Assembly (NCBI GenBank): GCA_030018745.1
Contig: JASEHB010000022.1
Coordinates: forward strand, 1-12,599
Length of the DNA stretch: 12,599 bases
Source: Desulfatibacillaceae bacterium
GTDB taxonomy: Bacteria; Desulfobacterota; Desulfobacteria; Desulfobacterales; Desulfatibacillaceae
Direction of reading: 5' to 3'
In this document: positions 5,797 through 12,431 of the stretch, piece by piece
How positions within the stretch are numbered: the first letter of the stretch is position 1
How the letters are laid out: each line of letters starts with the position of its first letter
Position numbers and translations under genes: made by a program
The notes under the pieces: generated by a model
Told to the model about the DNA's origin: nothing
Seen by the model: only the letters and a program-made list of their open reading frames with translations
The model's database searches: none

Positions 5797-6339
5797 TTAC
5801 GGAGCGATCTCAATAAGAAAGCTGATGCGATCAAAAAGGGCGTCAAGGGGTATGGGGCCTTGGTAGAGGGGCGCCCAGTCCAGATTAGAATTGTTGAGTC
5901 CGTTGACAGCCCCAGGTGAGCCATCGGGCATATCCGTAATAAGGAAAACCCCCTGGCCCATGCCCACAGAGCTTGTCAGCCCGCTGTCGCTTATTGGGTG
6001 CAAAAAAAGCAGGTAGCTTGACCCCGGCCTGTAAGGGGGCTGCCCGCCCTTTTTTGCATCAGGCGCGCCCGGAAAAAAACTCTCACAAAAGGAAATCTCC
6101 TGCCCTGCCTCCGCCCCCTTTAGCCCGGTTTCCACGGCAAATGTTGTTTTAATGGCGCTAAAGCCCTCTTTTTGGCTGTCAACCTTTTCAAAGCCAATGC
6201 AGCGGCCTGCAAAAATAAGCCCGGCAGAGCGGGTCATCTCTTCCATGTCCATTATCTGCACCTGGCTGGCATGGGCAGGTAAGGCCCCCCCAATCAGAAG
6301 CAGGACAAAAAGCAGGCAGAAAAAAGAGAAAGGCTTCAT
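5797..6339 (-). CDS. Secreted protein of unknown function paired with the metalloprotease
   Basis: This 180-aa protein has a clear signal peptide (1-24, cleavage after LPAHA). The rest is predicted to be a small extracytoplasmic domain. Visible blocks are DMEEMTRSAGLIFAGRC (31-47), a FAVETGLKG strand (67-75), YRPGSSYLLFLHP (103-115) and GMGQGVFLI (126-134). From memory this pattern resembles a group of unnamed secreted proteins whose genes often sit beside matrixin-like proteases. I cannot give a Pfam name. The neighbouring protease lies 5 nt downstream, so the two are surely co-translated. An inhibitor, chaperone or adhesion partner are possible roles, none shown by sequence. The ATG at 6337-6339 has only a weak purine-rich site (GAAGAAA). 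This is the first gene of the operon. Confidence 0.82.
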   Translation of the reverse strand: MKPFSFFCLLFVLLLIGGALPAHASQVQIMDMEEMTRSAGLIFAGRCIGFEKVDSQKEGFSAIKTTFAVETGLKGAEAGQEISFCESFFPGAPDAKKGGQPPYRPGSSYLLFLHPISDSGLTSSVGMGQGVFLITDMPDGSPGAVNGLNNSNLDWAPLYQGPIPLDALFDRISFLIEIAP

Positions 6340-6367
6340 GGTATTTTCTTCAAGAAAAAATTTGTCT

Positions 6368-6404
6368 AAAAAGCCAAAAAAGTGTTTTTTGCATTATTTT
6401 TGGC
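6368..6404 (-). terminator. Intrinsic terminator of the PilZ gene
   Basis: On the minus strand GCCAAAAA (6404-6397) pairs perfectly with TTTTTGGC (6380-6373) across a 16-nt loop, followed by TTTTT (6372-6368). It lies 24 nt past the PilZ stop and ends 29 nt before the next ATG. It overlaps the candidate promoter of the next operon. Confidence 0.65.
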
Positions 6405-6420
6405 ATATTCCATTGGTAAA
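6393..6420 (-). promoter_or_regulatory. Candidate promoter of the secreted protein-protease-heme operon
   Basis: On the minus strand TTTACC (6420-6415) and AATAAT (6398-6393, five of six matches to the -10 consensus) are 16 nt apart. The predicted start near 6386 would leave a leader of about 47 nt. The -10 box lies inside the stem-loop of the PilZ terminator, so a transcript starting there would lack the 5' arm of that hairpin and escape it. Confidence 0.4.
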
Positions 6421-6427
6421 AAGGGCT

Positions 6428-6817
6428 TTATTCAAAAATGCCCAAATGCCTGCCCAGGGCCTTTTTATCGTCCTCAAGAATCTCGGTGAAGCGCACACCC
6501 ACTTCCCAAAAATTCTCGCCAGCCTGCTCGCAGCGCACAACCTCGCCCTTGGCAGGGTATGGAATGGTGCTCACAGCCACATAGAGCCGCCGTTTTCTGG
6601 CCTCCGGGTCCCAGTCTGCAATGCGGATGAGCATATCCACTTCCTGGCCTTCTTCAAAGGGCTTTTTGCTGAAAAAGCTTATGCCCCCAAGGCTTATGTT
6701 CTTGCCCTGGGCATCGCTGTCCAGGTCTGCCGCAGCATCAAGGCTCTGGCTGTTTATCTGCACTGCCATTGTCTTGAAAAAACGGGGATGCTGGCGTTTT
6801 TCGTCTGTTGGAGGCAT
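6428..6817 (-). CDS. PilZ-domain protein, probable c-di-GMP receptor
   Basis: This 129-aa single-domain protein has both c-di-GMP-binding signatures. RxxxR is at residues 8-12 (RQHPR), and NxSxxG is at 40-45 (NISLGG), with a Phe-rich strand after it. The GEVVRCEQ and FWEVGVRF strands complete the beta-barrel. PilZ proteins bind cyclic di-GMP and alter motility, adhesion or polysaccharide output through a partner. No partner domain is fused here. The ATG at 6815-6817 has AGGAG 6 nt upstream. The promoter at 6878-6906 and terminator at 6368-6404 make it a one-gene unit. It lies divergently from the glycan operon, so a link to envelope glycan control is possible but unproven. Confidence 0.93.
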   Translation of the reverse strand: MPPTDEKRQHPRFFKTMAVQINSQSLDAAADLDSDAQGKNISLGGISFFSKKPFEEGQEVDMLIRIADWDPEARKRRLYVAVSTIPYPAKGEVVRCEQAGENFWEVGVRFTEILEDDKKALGRHLGIFE

Positions 6818-6877
6818 GGCGTCTCCTTTTGTTTAGGGAAATCAAAGGCAAACAAGCCCTTTTCCAAATTATTCCAG

Positions 6878-6906
6878 ACTGTAGGGGCATTGGCCGGTTA
6901 AGTCAA
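6878..6906 (-). promoter_or_regulatory. Sigma-70-type promoter of the PilZ gene
   Basis: On the minus strand TTGACT (6906-6901, five of six) and TACAGT (6883-6878, four of six) are separated by exactly 17 nt. The expected start near 6871 gives a leader of about 54 nt to the PilZ ATG. Confidence 0.6.
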
Positions 6907-6913
6907 GGCCTTG
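6904..6913. promoter_or_regulatory. 10-bp palindrome overlapping the PilZ -35 box
   Basis: CAAGGCCTTG is a perfect 10-bp palindrome, and its left end overlaps the PilZ -35 box. It could be an operator. However, AAGGCC-type words are very common in this genome, so chance is a real possibility. Confidence 0.3.
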
Positions 6914-6944
6914 GGGGAGGTATGTGAAGGTCAGTAAAAGGTTG

Positions 6945-6987
6945 TGGGCTGCAAAGGTCATATTGTAAATTGGGAGCAAACAGCCCA
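6945..6987. repeat. Inverted repeat in the divergent intergenic region
   Basis: TGGGCTG (6945-6951) and CAGCCCA (6981-6987) are perfect 7-bp arms separated by 29 nt. It lies upstream of the candidate extended -10 at 6997-7005, within the 212-nt gap between the PilZ and LpxB-related genes. It may be an operator with arms about four helical turns apart, or an unrelated repeat. Confidence 0.35.
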
Positions 6988-6996
6988 TTTTGAACC

Positions 6997-7005
6997 TGTT
7001 AATAT
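6997..7005 (+). promoter_or_regulatory. Candidate extended -10 promoter of the glycan operon
   Basis: TGTTAATAT gives an extended -10 (TG, one base, TAATAT at 7000-7005) with no good -35 box at 17 nt. A start near 7012 would leave a leader of about 18 nt before the ATG at 7030. Weak evidence. Confidence 0.3.
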
Positions 7006-7029
7006 TTGGATTATCCGGTAGGCAAGGCC

Positions 7030-8262
7030 ATGAGCAGTCCGCAATCTTTTGCCAAAACCCATCCTCAATCCCTCAAAGGGCCGCGCATCCTTGTTGTGTC
7101 CAACGGGCATGGAGAGGATTTGATGGCCTGCTCAATTCTGGACAGGTTTTATAAGCTTTGCCCAAACTGCTGCGTTACGGCCTGGCCAATGGTTGGCTCT
7201 GGCAGCCAGTACGCCTTGCGCGGAATTGAAACCATAGGTCCATCCAGCAGGCTGCCCAGCCAGGGTTTTGGCACCCTGGATGCCAGGCTTTTTGCAAGGG
7301 ATATTGCCGCAGGCTGGATAGGCCTGCACATTGCCCAGGCCCAAGCCGCAAGGGGCCTTGCCGGGCGATATGATGTCGCCCTTGCAGTGGGCGATGTGGA
7401 GGTGATGGCTGCCTGCGTTCTTGCAAGGCTGCCATTCTTTTTTGTGGGCTGCGCAAAAAGCGTTTACTACCGCCGTGGCTACACGGCCCTTGAAAAATAT
7501 CTGCTCAAAAAATACGCACTCCTCTCCTTTGCCCGCGATGAGCCGACAGCCATCTGGATGAAAAAACAGGGCATGGCCTGCCGTTTTGAAGGCACACCCT
7601 GCATGGACAACCTGGAGCCGACAGGCAGATTCCCCCACATTAGGAAAGGCTCGCCTGTGCTTGCCCTTTTGCCAGGCAGCAGAAAAGGCCTTGCTGCCAA
7701 CACCCGCACTCTTTTTGAGGTGCTATCCCTTGCCCAGGAGCTTGGCGGCTTTGACCCGCCTCTTACCGGACTTCTGGCAGCCGTGCAGGAATGGGACCTG
7801 GAGCGCTTTTTGTCTGGCGGCCTGCCCCAGGGCTGGCAAGAGCTGGAAGCCCAACAGGAAAAAGGCCTCTGCAAGGCCTTTGTTCATAAAAACCGGGCAA
7901 GAATCCTTGTTTACAAAGACCGCTTTGCAGACATACTAAATGCCTGCCAGATGGCCGTGGGGCTTGCCGGAACCGCAAACGAGCAGGCTGTGGGCCTGGG
8001 AAAGCCCCTTGTGACCTTTCCGGCCAAAGGCCCTATGGGCAAGAACTATGTCAAAATGAAGATGGAGCTTTTCGGCCAGAGCGCGGTTGCCACAAAGGCC
8101 TGCCCAAAGGCCGCAGCAATGGCGGTTGTGGATATTCTAAAAAACCCGCAAAAGCAGGCTGCTATGGGCATGGAAGGAAAAACCCGCATGGGCGGGCCGG
8201 GTGCAAGCGCGGCCATTGCAAAAACACTTGCCGGTTTCGTTGAGAATAATTGCGGGCATTAA
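7030..8262 (+). CDS. Lipid-A-disaccharide synthase-related protein (TIGR03492-like)
   Basis: This 410-aa protein resembles the LpxB-related family TIGR03492, known best from cyanobacteria, rather than true LpxB. The N-terminal motif LVVSNGHGEDLMA (21-33) is diagnostic. It is followed by LPSQGFGTL (75-83), LAVGDVEVMAACVLARLP (118-135) and FFFVGCAKSVYYR (136-148). The C-terminal sugar-nucleotide region has VGLAGTANEQAVGLGKPLV (about 308-326). The fold is expected to be GT-B, acting on a sugar nucleotide at the inner membrane; donor and acceptor are unknown. I chose the ATG at 7030 because the conserved strand starts about 18 residues later and AGG lies 7 nt upstream. A TTG at 7006 is in frame but poorer. 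It opens a run of four same-strand genes (deacetylase-like, glycosyltransferase, acetyltransferase). Confidence 0.85.
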   Translation: MSSPQSFAKTHPQSLKGPRILVVSNGHGEDLMACSILDRFYKLCPNCCVTAWPMVGSGSQYALRGIETIGPSSRLPSQGFGTLDARLFARDIAAGWIGLHIAQAQAARGLAGRYDVALAVGDVEVMAACVLARLPFFFVGCAKSVYYRRGYTALEKYLLKKYALLSFARDEPTAIWMKKQGMACRFEGTPCMDNLEPTGRFPHIRKGSPVLALLPGSRKGLAANTRTLFEVLSLAQELGGFDPPLTGLLAAVQEWDLERFLSGGLPQGWQELEAQQEKGLCKAFVHKNRARILVYKDRFADILNACQMAVGLAGTANEQAVGLGKPLVTFPAKGPMGKNYVKMKMELFGQSAVATKACPKAAAMAVVDILKNPQKQAAMGMEGKTRMGGPGASAAIAKTLAGFVENNCGH

Positions 8263-8328
8263 GCGGGGTAAGGTAAGAAACAGCCTTTAACTTCGGGTTT
8301 AAGCTCCTGGCAACAAAGGAAATGCAGA

Positions 8329-9057
8329 GTGCAAAAGCCAAAAACCCCCTGGTTTGTTCTTGAGCTTCACGATATTTCCCCGGCCAGGCCTGATGCCCTA
8401 ACCCGTATGCTTGAACCTTTTTCGCCAGAGAAGGCGGCAAAGGCGGCCCTTCTGGTGACCCCATCCTGGGAGGGGGGGCCGCTGCTCAAAAAAAACTCCG
8501 CCCTTGCCCAAAGCATCAAAAATCATCCCGGCGAAATTGTCCTCCACGGACTTACCCACATGAAAGGCCATAACCTTTTCAACCGCCTTGTTTACAACAC
8601 GCCTGATCATGCCGAGTTTGGCAATATATCCGTCCCCCTTGCCCTTGAGAGGATTTTAAAAGGGGCGGATATTCTTTTCCGTGCAACGGGCAGAAGGCCC
8701 CTTTGGTTCTGCGCACCCCGCTGGCAGATTTCCCGCGAAATTGGCAGCCTTGTGCTGGAGCAGGGTTTTTTTGGCCTGATGCGCATGGGCGGCTACCAGT
8801 TTTGGGGCAAGGCTTTTTTGCCTCTGCCGGTAATAAGCTTTGATTTTGGCAGAAGAATATGGAACCGGCTTGTCCCTGCCCTGCCAAGGCATTTTGCATT
8901 ATCGGGCTGCCTTAAGCAGAAAAAGCCCTTCCGCCTTGCTTTGCACCCTTATGACCTTGATTCTGGGAGAACTTGGGCGCATATTTGCCGCATTGCCCAG
9001 GAGCTTGAAAAATCAGGCTGGAGGGCCATCACCCCCACGGAGGCGGCATCCCTTTGA
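8329..9057 (+). CDS. DUF2334-type polysaccharide deacetylase-like protein
   Basis: This 242-aa protein has a NodB-like fold. Visible motifs are LELHDISP (11-18, catalytic/metal Asp15), the zinc-type pair VLHGLTH (His73, His77), a FCAPRW block and LALHPYDLD near residue 205-215. These match DUF2334, a branch of carbohydrate esterase family 4. CE4 enzymes remove N- or O-acetyl groups from glycans. No signal peptide is seen, so it probably acts on a cytoplasmic or membrane-face precursor. I chose the GTG at 8329 because AAAGGA (8315-8320) lies 8 nt upstream and similarity starts at once. The ATG at 8322 is out of frame. It ends in TTGA, overlapping the next gene by 4 nt. Confidence 0.87.
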   Translation: MQKPKTPWFVLELHDISPARPDALTRMLEPFSPEKAAKAALLVTPSWEGGPLLKKNSALAQSIKNHPGEIVLHGLTHMKGHNLFNRLVYNTPDHAEFGNISVPLALERILKGADILFRATGRRPLWFCAPRWQISREIGSLVLEQGFFGLMRMGGYQFWGKAFLPLPVISFDFGRRIWNRLVPALPRHFALSGCLKQKKPFRLALHPYDLDSGRTWAHICRIAQELEKSGWRAITPTEAASL

Positions 9058-10067
9058 CGCAGAATCCAAAGCAGATATCCTTTGTGATAACCGCCCACAA
9101 CGAGGCCCCATTCATAGAGGCCTGCCTTTTGTCCCTTGCAGGCCAGCAGGGCTTTGATGAAAAAAGCGCGCAGATAGTGCTTGTGGATGACAGGAGCACG
9201 GATTTGACGGCAGAGGCCGCGAAAGGCCTGGGCCTGCCAAATCTTGAGTTGGTGAGCATAAAAAACCGCCCGGATGCTGACCTTACAGCCAGGCAGGCAG
9301 CCCTGGACAAGGGCTTTTTGCTTGCAGAGGGAGATTGGGTTTTTGTGACGGATGCAGATGCAAATGCCCGGCCAAGCTGGGCTGACAGCACCCTTGCCCT
9401 TGCCGGGCGCAAAAATGCCCAGGCAGTTGCAGGGCCGGTGGCTTTTAAGCCTGCAAACAAAAGCCTTGCCGCGCGTTTTTGGGCGGCTTTTTTCAGTGTG
9501 GACAGCCTTTTTTACATCTTCTGGTGCAAGGCGCTCTGTTTTATGGGCAGGCCTTCCGGCTTTGTTTTCGGCAACCTTGCCTTTTGCCGCAAGGCTTTGC
9601 TTAAAGCAGGCGGGCCGGGCGTATGGTCATTTTCCCTTACCGAAGACCTGGTTTTTGCCCGGATGCTTTTCAGCGCAAAAATAAAGGTGGCCTATCGCCT
9701 TTTTCCGGGCGTTTCCGTAACCGGCTGCCCAAGCCTTGCTGCTTGTATGGAAAGAGGAATGCGCATTGGCGCTGGCGGGGGCTTTTCATGGCTGTTTGCC
9801 CTGCTGACAGGCTGGATGGCCCTTCTGGCTTTTCTTGGCGCAGGGGCTTTGTTTGGCCCGGCCTGGCTTGTCTGGCTTTTTTGCCTGCGCTATCTTGCAG
9901 GCGTCTTTCTTGTTTTTGCCCTCTGCCTTGTTGCAAGGCGCCCGACCCTTGTTTGGCTGGCCCCCTTTTACGAGCCTTTGATCACGCTCATGGGGGTTGC
10001 TGTGCTGGTGAAGTCCGCAGGGAAAAAGAGCATACACTGGGCAGGGATAGACTATCAAAGAAGGTGA
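9054..10067 (+). CDS. Membrane family 2 glycosyltransferase
   Basis: This 337-aa GT-A enzyme starts with the GT2 strand ISFVITAHNEAPFIEACLLSL. It has VDDRSTD (44-50), the metal-binding TDADA (Asp100, Asp102) and the catalytic-base motif LTEDLVFA (Glu197-Asp198). A C-terminal region (about 245-320) holds three or so hydrophobic membrane segments and ends in HWAGIDYQRR. The layout resembles CrtQ-like glucosyltransferases and other enzymes that glycosylate lipids at the inner membrane. Donor and acceptor are unknown. I chose the TTG start at 9054-9056: GGAGG (9039-9043) is 10 nt upstream and the catalytic strand begins at residue 8. The start overlaps the preceding stop (TTGA), so translation is coupled. 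Confidence 0.9.
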   Translation: MTQNPKQISFVITAHNEAPFIEACLLSLAGQQGFDEKSAQIVLVDDRSTDLTAEAAKGLGLPNLELVSIKNRPDADLTARQAALDKGFLLAEGDWVFVTDADANARPSWADSTLALAGRKNAQAVAGPVAFKPANKSLAARFWAAFFSVDSLFYIFWCKALCFMGRPSGFVFGNLAFCRKALLKAGGPGVWSFSLTEDLVFARMLFSAKIKVAYRLFPGVSVTGCPSLAACMERGMRIGAGGGFSWLFALLTGWMALLAFLGAGALFGPAWLVWLFCLRYLAGVFLVFALCLVARRPTLVWLAPFYEPLITLMGVAVLVKSAGKKSIHWAGIDYQRR

Positions 10068-10174
10068 GTAAAGCACGGGGAGACTTGCAGGGCAGCGCAC
10101 AGGAAAAAGTTTTCCCGCAAAAAAACTTTACTTCAAACAGGGGCAGACCAATCCCTTTTTTAAGGGCGGGCTAA
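10064..10174 (+). CDS. Candidate 36-codon mini-ORF bridging the glycosyltransferase and acetyltransferase genes
   Basis: A GTG at 10064-10066 overlaps the glycosyltransferase stop as GTGA. The frame then runs 36 codons, and its TAA (10172-10174) directly abuts the acetyltransferase ATG. The product would be a basic peptide (opening MSKARGDLQG, ending PIPFLRAG) with no recognisable domain. The exact 4-nt overlap and zero-gap join would fit termination-reinitiation coupling. The frame is also open far upstream through the glycosyltransferase gene, and no independent ribosome site is seen, so chance is quite possible. Confidence 0.2.
   Translation: MSKARGDLQGSAQEKVFPQKNFTSNRGRPIPFLRAG
10153..10166 (+). 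promoter_or_regulatory. Hairpin masking the Shine-Dalgarno site of the acetyltransferase
   Basis: CCCTT (10153-10157), a TTTT loop and AAGGG (10162-10166) form a perfect 5-bp stem. AAGGG is the only plausible ribosome site for the ATG at 10175 (8-nt spacing). In the folded state the site would be masked. Translation of the preceding mini-ORF would open the stem. Confidence 0.4.
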
Positions 10175-10903
10175 ATGGAAACCGGGCAGGAAATAATAAT
10201 AAGGCCATATCAGAAAGGGGATAGGGAAAAAATCCGCGCCCTGTGTTGCGAAACCGCCTTTGGGGACCTGGGTTCACAGGCCTTTTTTGAGGATGGCGGG
10301 CTTTTTGCCGATTATTTCACCCGCTATTACACGGATTTTGAGCCTGAATCAGCCCTTGTGGCCTATAAGGACGGCCAGCTCTGCGCCTACCTTACAGGCT
10401 GCCGCGACACAAGGCGCTTTGTGAGAACAATGTCGGTTTTCATAATGGGGCCTCTGCTTTTGAAACTGGCGGCAAACCTTGCTGCTGGCCGTTACAAAAA
10501 AGAGGTTTCCCGGCGTTTTCTGCGCTGGCTTGCCCTTTATTCCTGGCGCGAGGCCCCTCCCATAGACACAAAAACCTACCCGGTTCACTATCACTGCAAT
10601 GTGGCAAAAGGCTTCCGCAGGCTGGGCCTGTATTCAACAATGGGCCGGATATTCCTTGAAAAGCCACAAATCGCAGCCCAAAAGCGCATACATGGAAGCT
10701 TTCTGGAGCCAGCCCAAAAAGACACCTTTGGCCGGATGTTTGCGCGCTTTCCTGGGCAGCTTGAATACAGGGCAGACAAGGCCTCAACTCTTTTTTCGCA
10801 TGTCCTTGGCGATGAAACTCCAATGAAAAACAGCGTTTACGGGGGAAGCATCCCTGATTTTTGCCGGGTACTTGAGCGGATGGCAAAATACTACCGGATT
10901 TGA
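10175..10903 (+). CDS. GNAT-type acetyltransferase
   Basis: This 242-aa protein starts with a GNAT-type strand and helix (IIIRPYQKGDREKIRALCCETAF). ALVAYKDGQLCAYLTG (60-75) forms the central strands. The acetyl-CoA motif A block is YPVHYHCNVAKGFRRLGLYSTM (135-156). That block deviates from the usual R/QxxGxG/A (here RRLGLYS), and the C-terminal half (160-242) is not typical GNAT. It resembles larger GNATs that act on sugars or antibiotics, so acetylation of an amino sugar, opposing the deacetylase-like gene upstream, is plausible but inferred. It lies 107 nt past the glycosyltransferase on the same strand. The start is the ATG after a TAA, with AAGGG 8 nt upstream. It is the last gene of the plus-strand run and converges on the nucleotidyltransferase gene. 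Confidence 0.78.
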   Translation: METGQEIIIRPYQKGDREKIRALCCETAFGDLGSQAFFEDGGLFADYFTRYYTDFEPESALVAYKDGQLCAYLTGCRDTRRFVRTMSVFIMGPLLLKLAANLAAGRYKKEVSRRFLRWLALYSWREAPPIDTKTYPVHYHCNVAKGFRRLGLYSTMGRIFLEKPQIAAQKRIHGSFLEPAQKDTFGRMFARFPGQLEYRADKASTLFSHVLGDETPMKNSVYGGSIPDFCRVLERMAKYYRI

Positions 10904-10921
10904 AAAAGCCTTAAAAAAAGC
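10903..10921 (-). terminator. Weak terminator after the nucleotidyltransferase gene
   Basis: On the minus strand GCTTT (10921-10917) and AAGGC (10912-10908) form a 5-bp stem with one G-U pair and a four-T loop, followed by TTTTT (10907-10903). It lies 9 nt past the stop, in the 26-nt gap between convergent genes. The stem is short, so confidence is low. I see no matching terminator for the plus-strand operon. Confidence 0.3.
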
Positions 10922-10929
10922 AGAGGAAG

Positions 10930-12396
10930 TCAACAGCCAGCCTTTTTTGAGGATTTAGAGCCTGCAAGCCTTTTTGCCATTTTAAGGGCTGCGGGTTTGT
11001 CGGCAAGCTCTCCGGCGTTCTGGGCCAAGCGCAGGGTATCTAGAATGCGGGCAAAGTCAGGGCCAGGGGTTAAACCCATATCCTTTAAATCCTGGCCTGT
11101 AACAAGCGGCGGGGCGGATAGCACGGCTTGTATTCTTCCGTAGAAATCCTTTATGGCGCTGGCTGCGGCTGTTGCCTTTTTCTGCTGAATCTCCCGCGGC
11201 GCGGAAGGCCCGGCCTTGGCAAGGATGTCGGCCATTGCTGCAAGAAGCACTATCACCGAATCCTGCCCGTACTGACCATACCATTTGAGCCGTGTTTTCT
11301 CCTTGACCTTTTCGTCCAGAAGCACCTGGGCATGAAGATGCTCGGCTGCGATGAGAAGAAGAAGCTTTTCCTCAATGTTTGAAAGCCGCAATCTCAAGGC
11401 TGTCTGCTGCACCGGCTCAATTCCCGCCTGCTCGTGGCCGTGGAAAGAAATTCGCCCGCTGTCAGGGTCTCTTTTCATGGTGGCGGGCTTGCCAACATCG
11501 TGAAGCAGCACGCCAAGTTTAAGCACTGCCCGGCGGTTGGCCTGGTTAAGGTAGTCCTCCACCTCAAGGGCGCAATCTGCCAGATGGGTTTTCAAACTCG
11601 CAAGAATTGCCTCGCAGTTTTCAAACGCGCAAAGGGTGTGCTCCCAGGCGTCCAGGTGGTGATATGTGTTCTGCTCCAGGCCCCTTAAAGGTATGATTGC
11701 AGGCAGAAAGGCATCCAGAATCCGCCTTGAATCCATAATCTTTATCTGGGCAAGGCTGTTTTTGAAATTTAAAAGCAAAAAAAGCTCTGTGCGGATGCGC
11801 TCGCCGGAGATGTTGGCCAGATCCGGCGCAAAGCGCCCGGCGCAATTCAAGGTTTCCGGCTCAATTTCAAAGCCACCAAGCTGCGCGGCAAAGCGAAAGG
11901 CCCGCAGAATACGAAGGGGGTCATCTGCAAGGCTGTTTGGGCCAACCTGGCGGATGATTTTTTTTTCCAGGTCCGCCCTGCCCTGCACAGGGTCAATTAT
12001 CCGCCACAGACGGCCCGAAGCAGTTTCCACCTGTGCAGCCAAAGCGTTTATTGAAAAATCCCTGCGGAGCAAATCCTCGTTGATGGTGCTGCCGTGCATC
12101 TGTGTTATGTCAAGGGCTTCTTCAGGGTTGTCCCGGCGCACAACCCGGTAGTTGGGAAGGGCCGGGTCCTTTTCCATGGGAATCCAGGCGGCATTGTGCC
12201 TTGCTGCAAGCTGCCGGGAAAAGTCTTTGGCCCTGTCGCATACAAGATCCAAATCCTTGCCGGGTATGCCAATAAGGGCATCCCGCAGGCAGCCGCCCAC
12301 AAGGTAGAGGCCAGCATCGAGGTCAGCAGCCTTGTTCAGCCAAAGGGCCAGACGGTTTTCCAGCATAAGAGTAAGGGTCTGGCTCAAAGAATTCAA
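10930..12396 (-). CDS. CCA-adding enzyme / poly(A) polymerase family nucleotidyltransferase with HD domain
   Basis: This 488-aa class II tRNA nucleotidyltransferase-type enzyme has the polymerase motif YLVGGCLRD (31-39) and the metal-binding DLD (Asp48, Asp50). It also has RRDFSINALA (111-120), the DDPLRILRAFRFA helix (158-170) and ISGERIRTEL (196-205). A C-terminal HD phosphohydrolase domain carries LLHDVGKPATMK (His299-Asp300). It should add some or all of the CCA end to tRNAs or act as a poly(A) polymerase; split CC- and A-adding enzymes cannot be told apart here. I chose the TTG at 12394-12396 because AAGGA lies 8 nt upstream. An ATG ten codons later (12364-12366) has no ribosome site and gives 478 aa. 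The open frame to 12519 overlaps the upstream gene and is spurious. The stop of a TPR-like gene is 35 nt upstream, implying co-transcription. Confidence 0.92.
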   Translation of the reverse strand: MNSLSQTLTLMLENRLALWLNKAADLDAGLYLVGGCLRDALIGIPGKDLDLVCDRAKDFSRQLAARHNAAWIPMEKDPALPNYRVVRRDNPEEALDITQMHGSTINEDLLRRDFSINALAAQVETASGRLWRIIDPVQGRADLEKKIIRQVGPNSLADDPLRILRAFRFAAQLGGFEIEPETLNCAGRFAPDLANISGERIRTELFLLLNFKNSLAQIKIMDSRRILDAFLPAIIPLRGLEQNTYHHLDAWEHTLCAFENCEAILASLKTHLADCALEVEDYLNQANRRAVLKLGVLLHDVGKPATMKRDPDSGRISFHGHEQAGIEPVQQTALRLRLSNIEEKLLLLIAAEHLHAQVLLDEKVKEKTRLKWYGQYGQDSVIVLLAAMADILAKAGPSAPREIQQKKATAAASAIKDFYGRIQAVLSAPPLVTGQDLKDMGLTPGPDFARILDTLRLAQNAGELADKPAALKMAKRLAGSKSSKKAGC

Positions 12397-12431
12397 GAAT
12401 CGGTTCCTTAACAGGGCAGGGCAGAGGAAAA

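Noticed and set aside
7132..7638. Minus-strand frame of 168 codons inside the LpxB-related gene.
   Set aside because: It is antisense to conserved motifs and has no domain or ribosome site.
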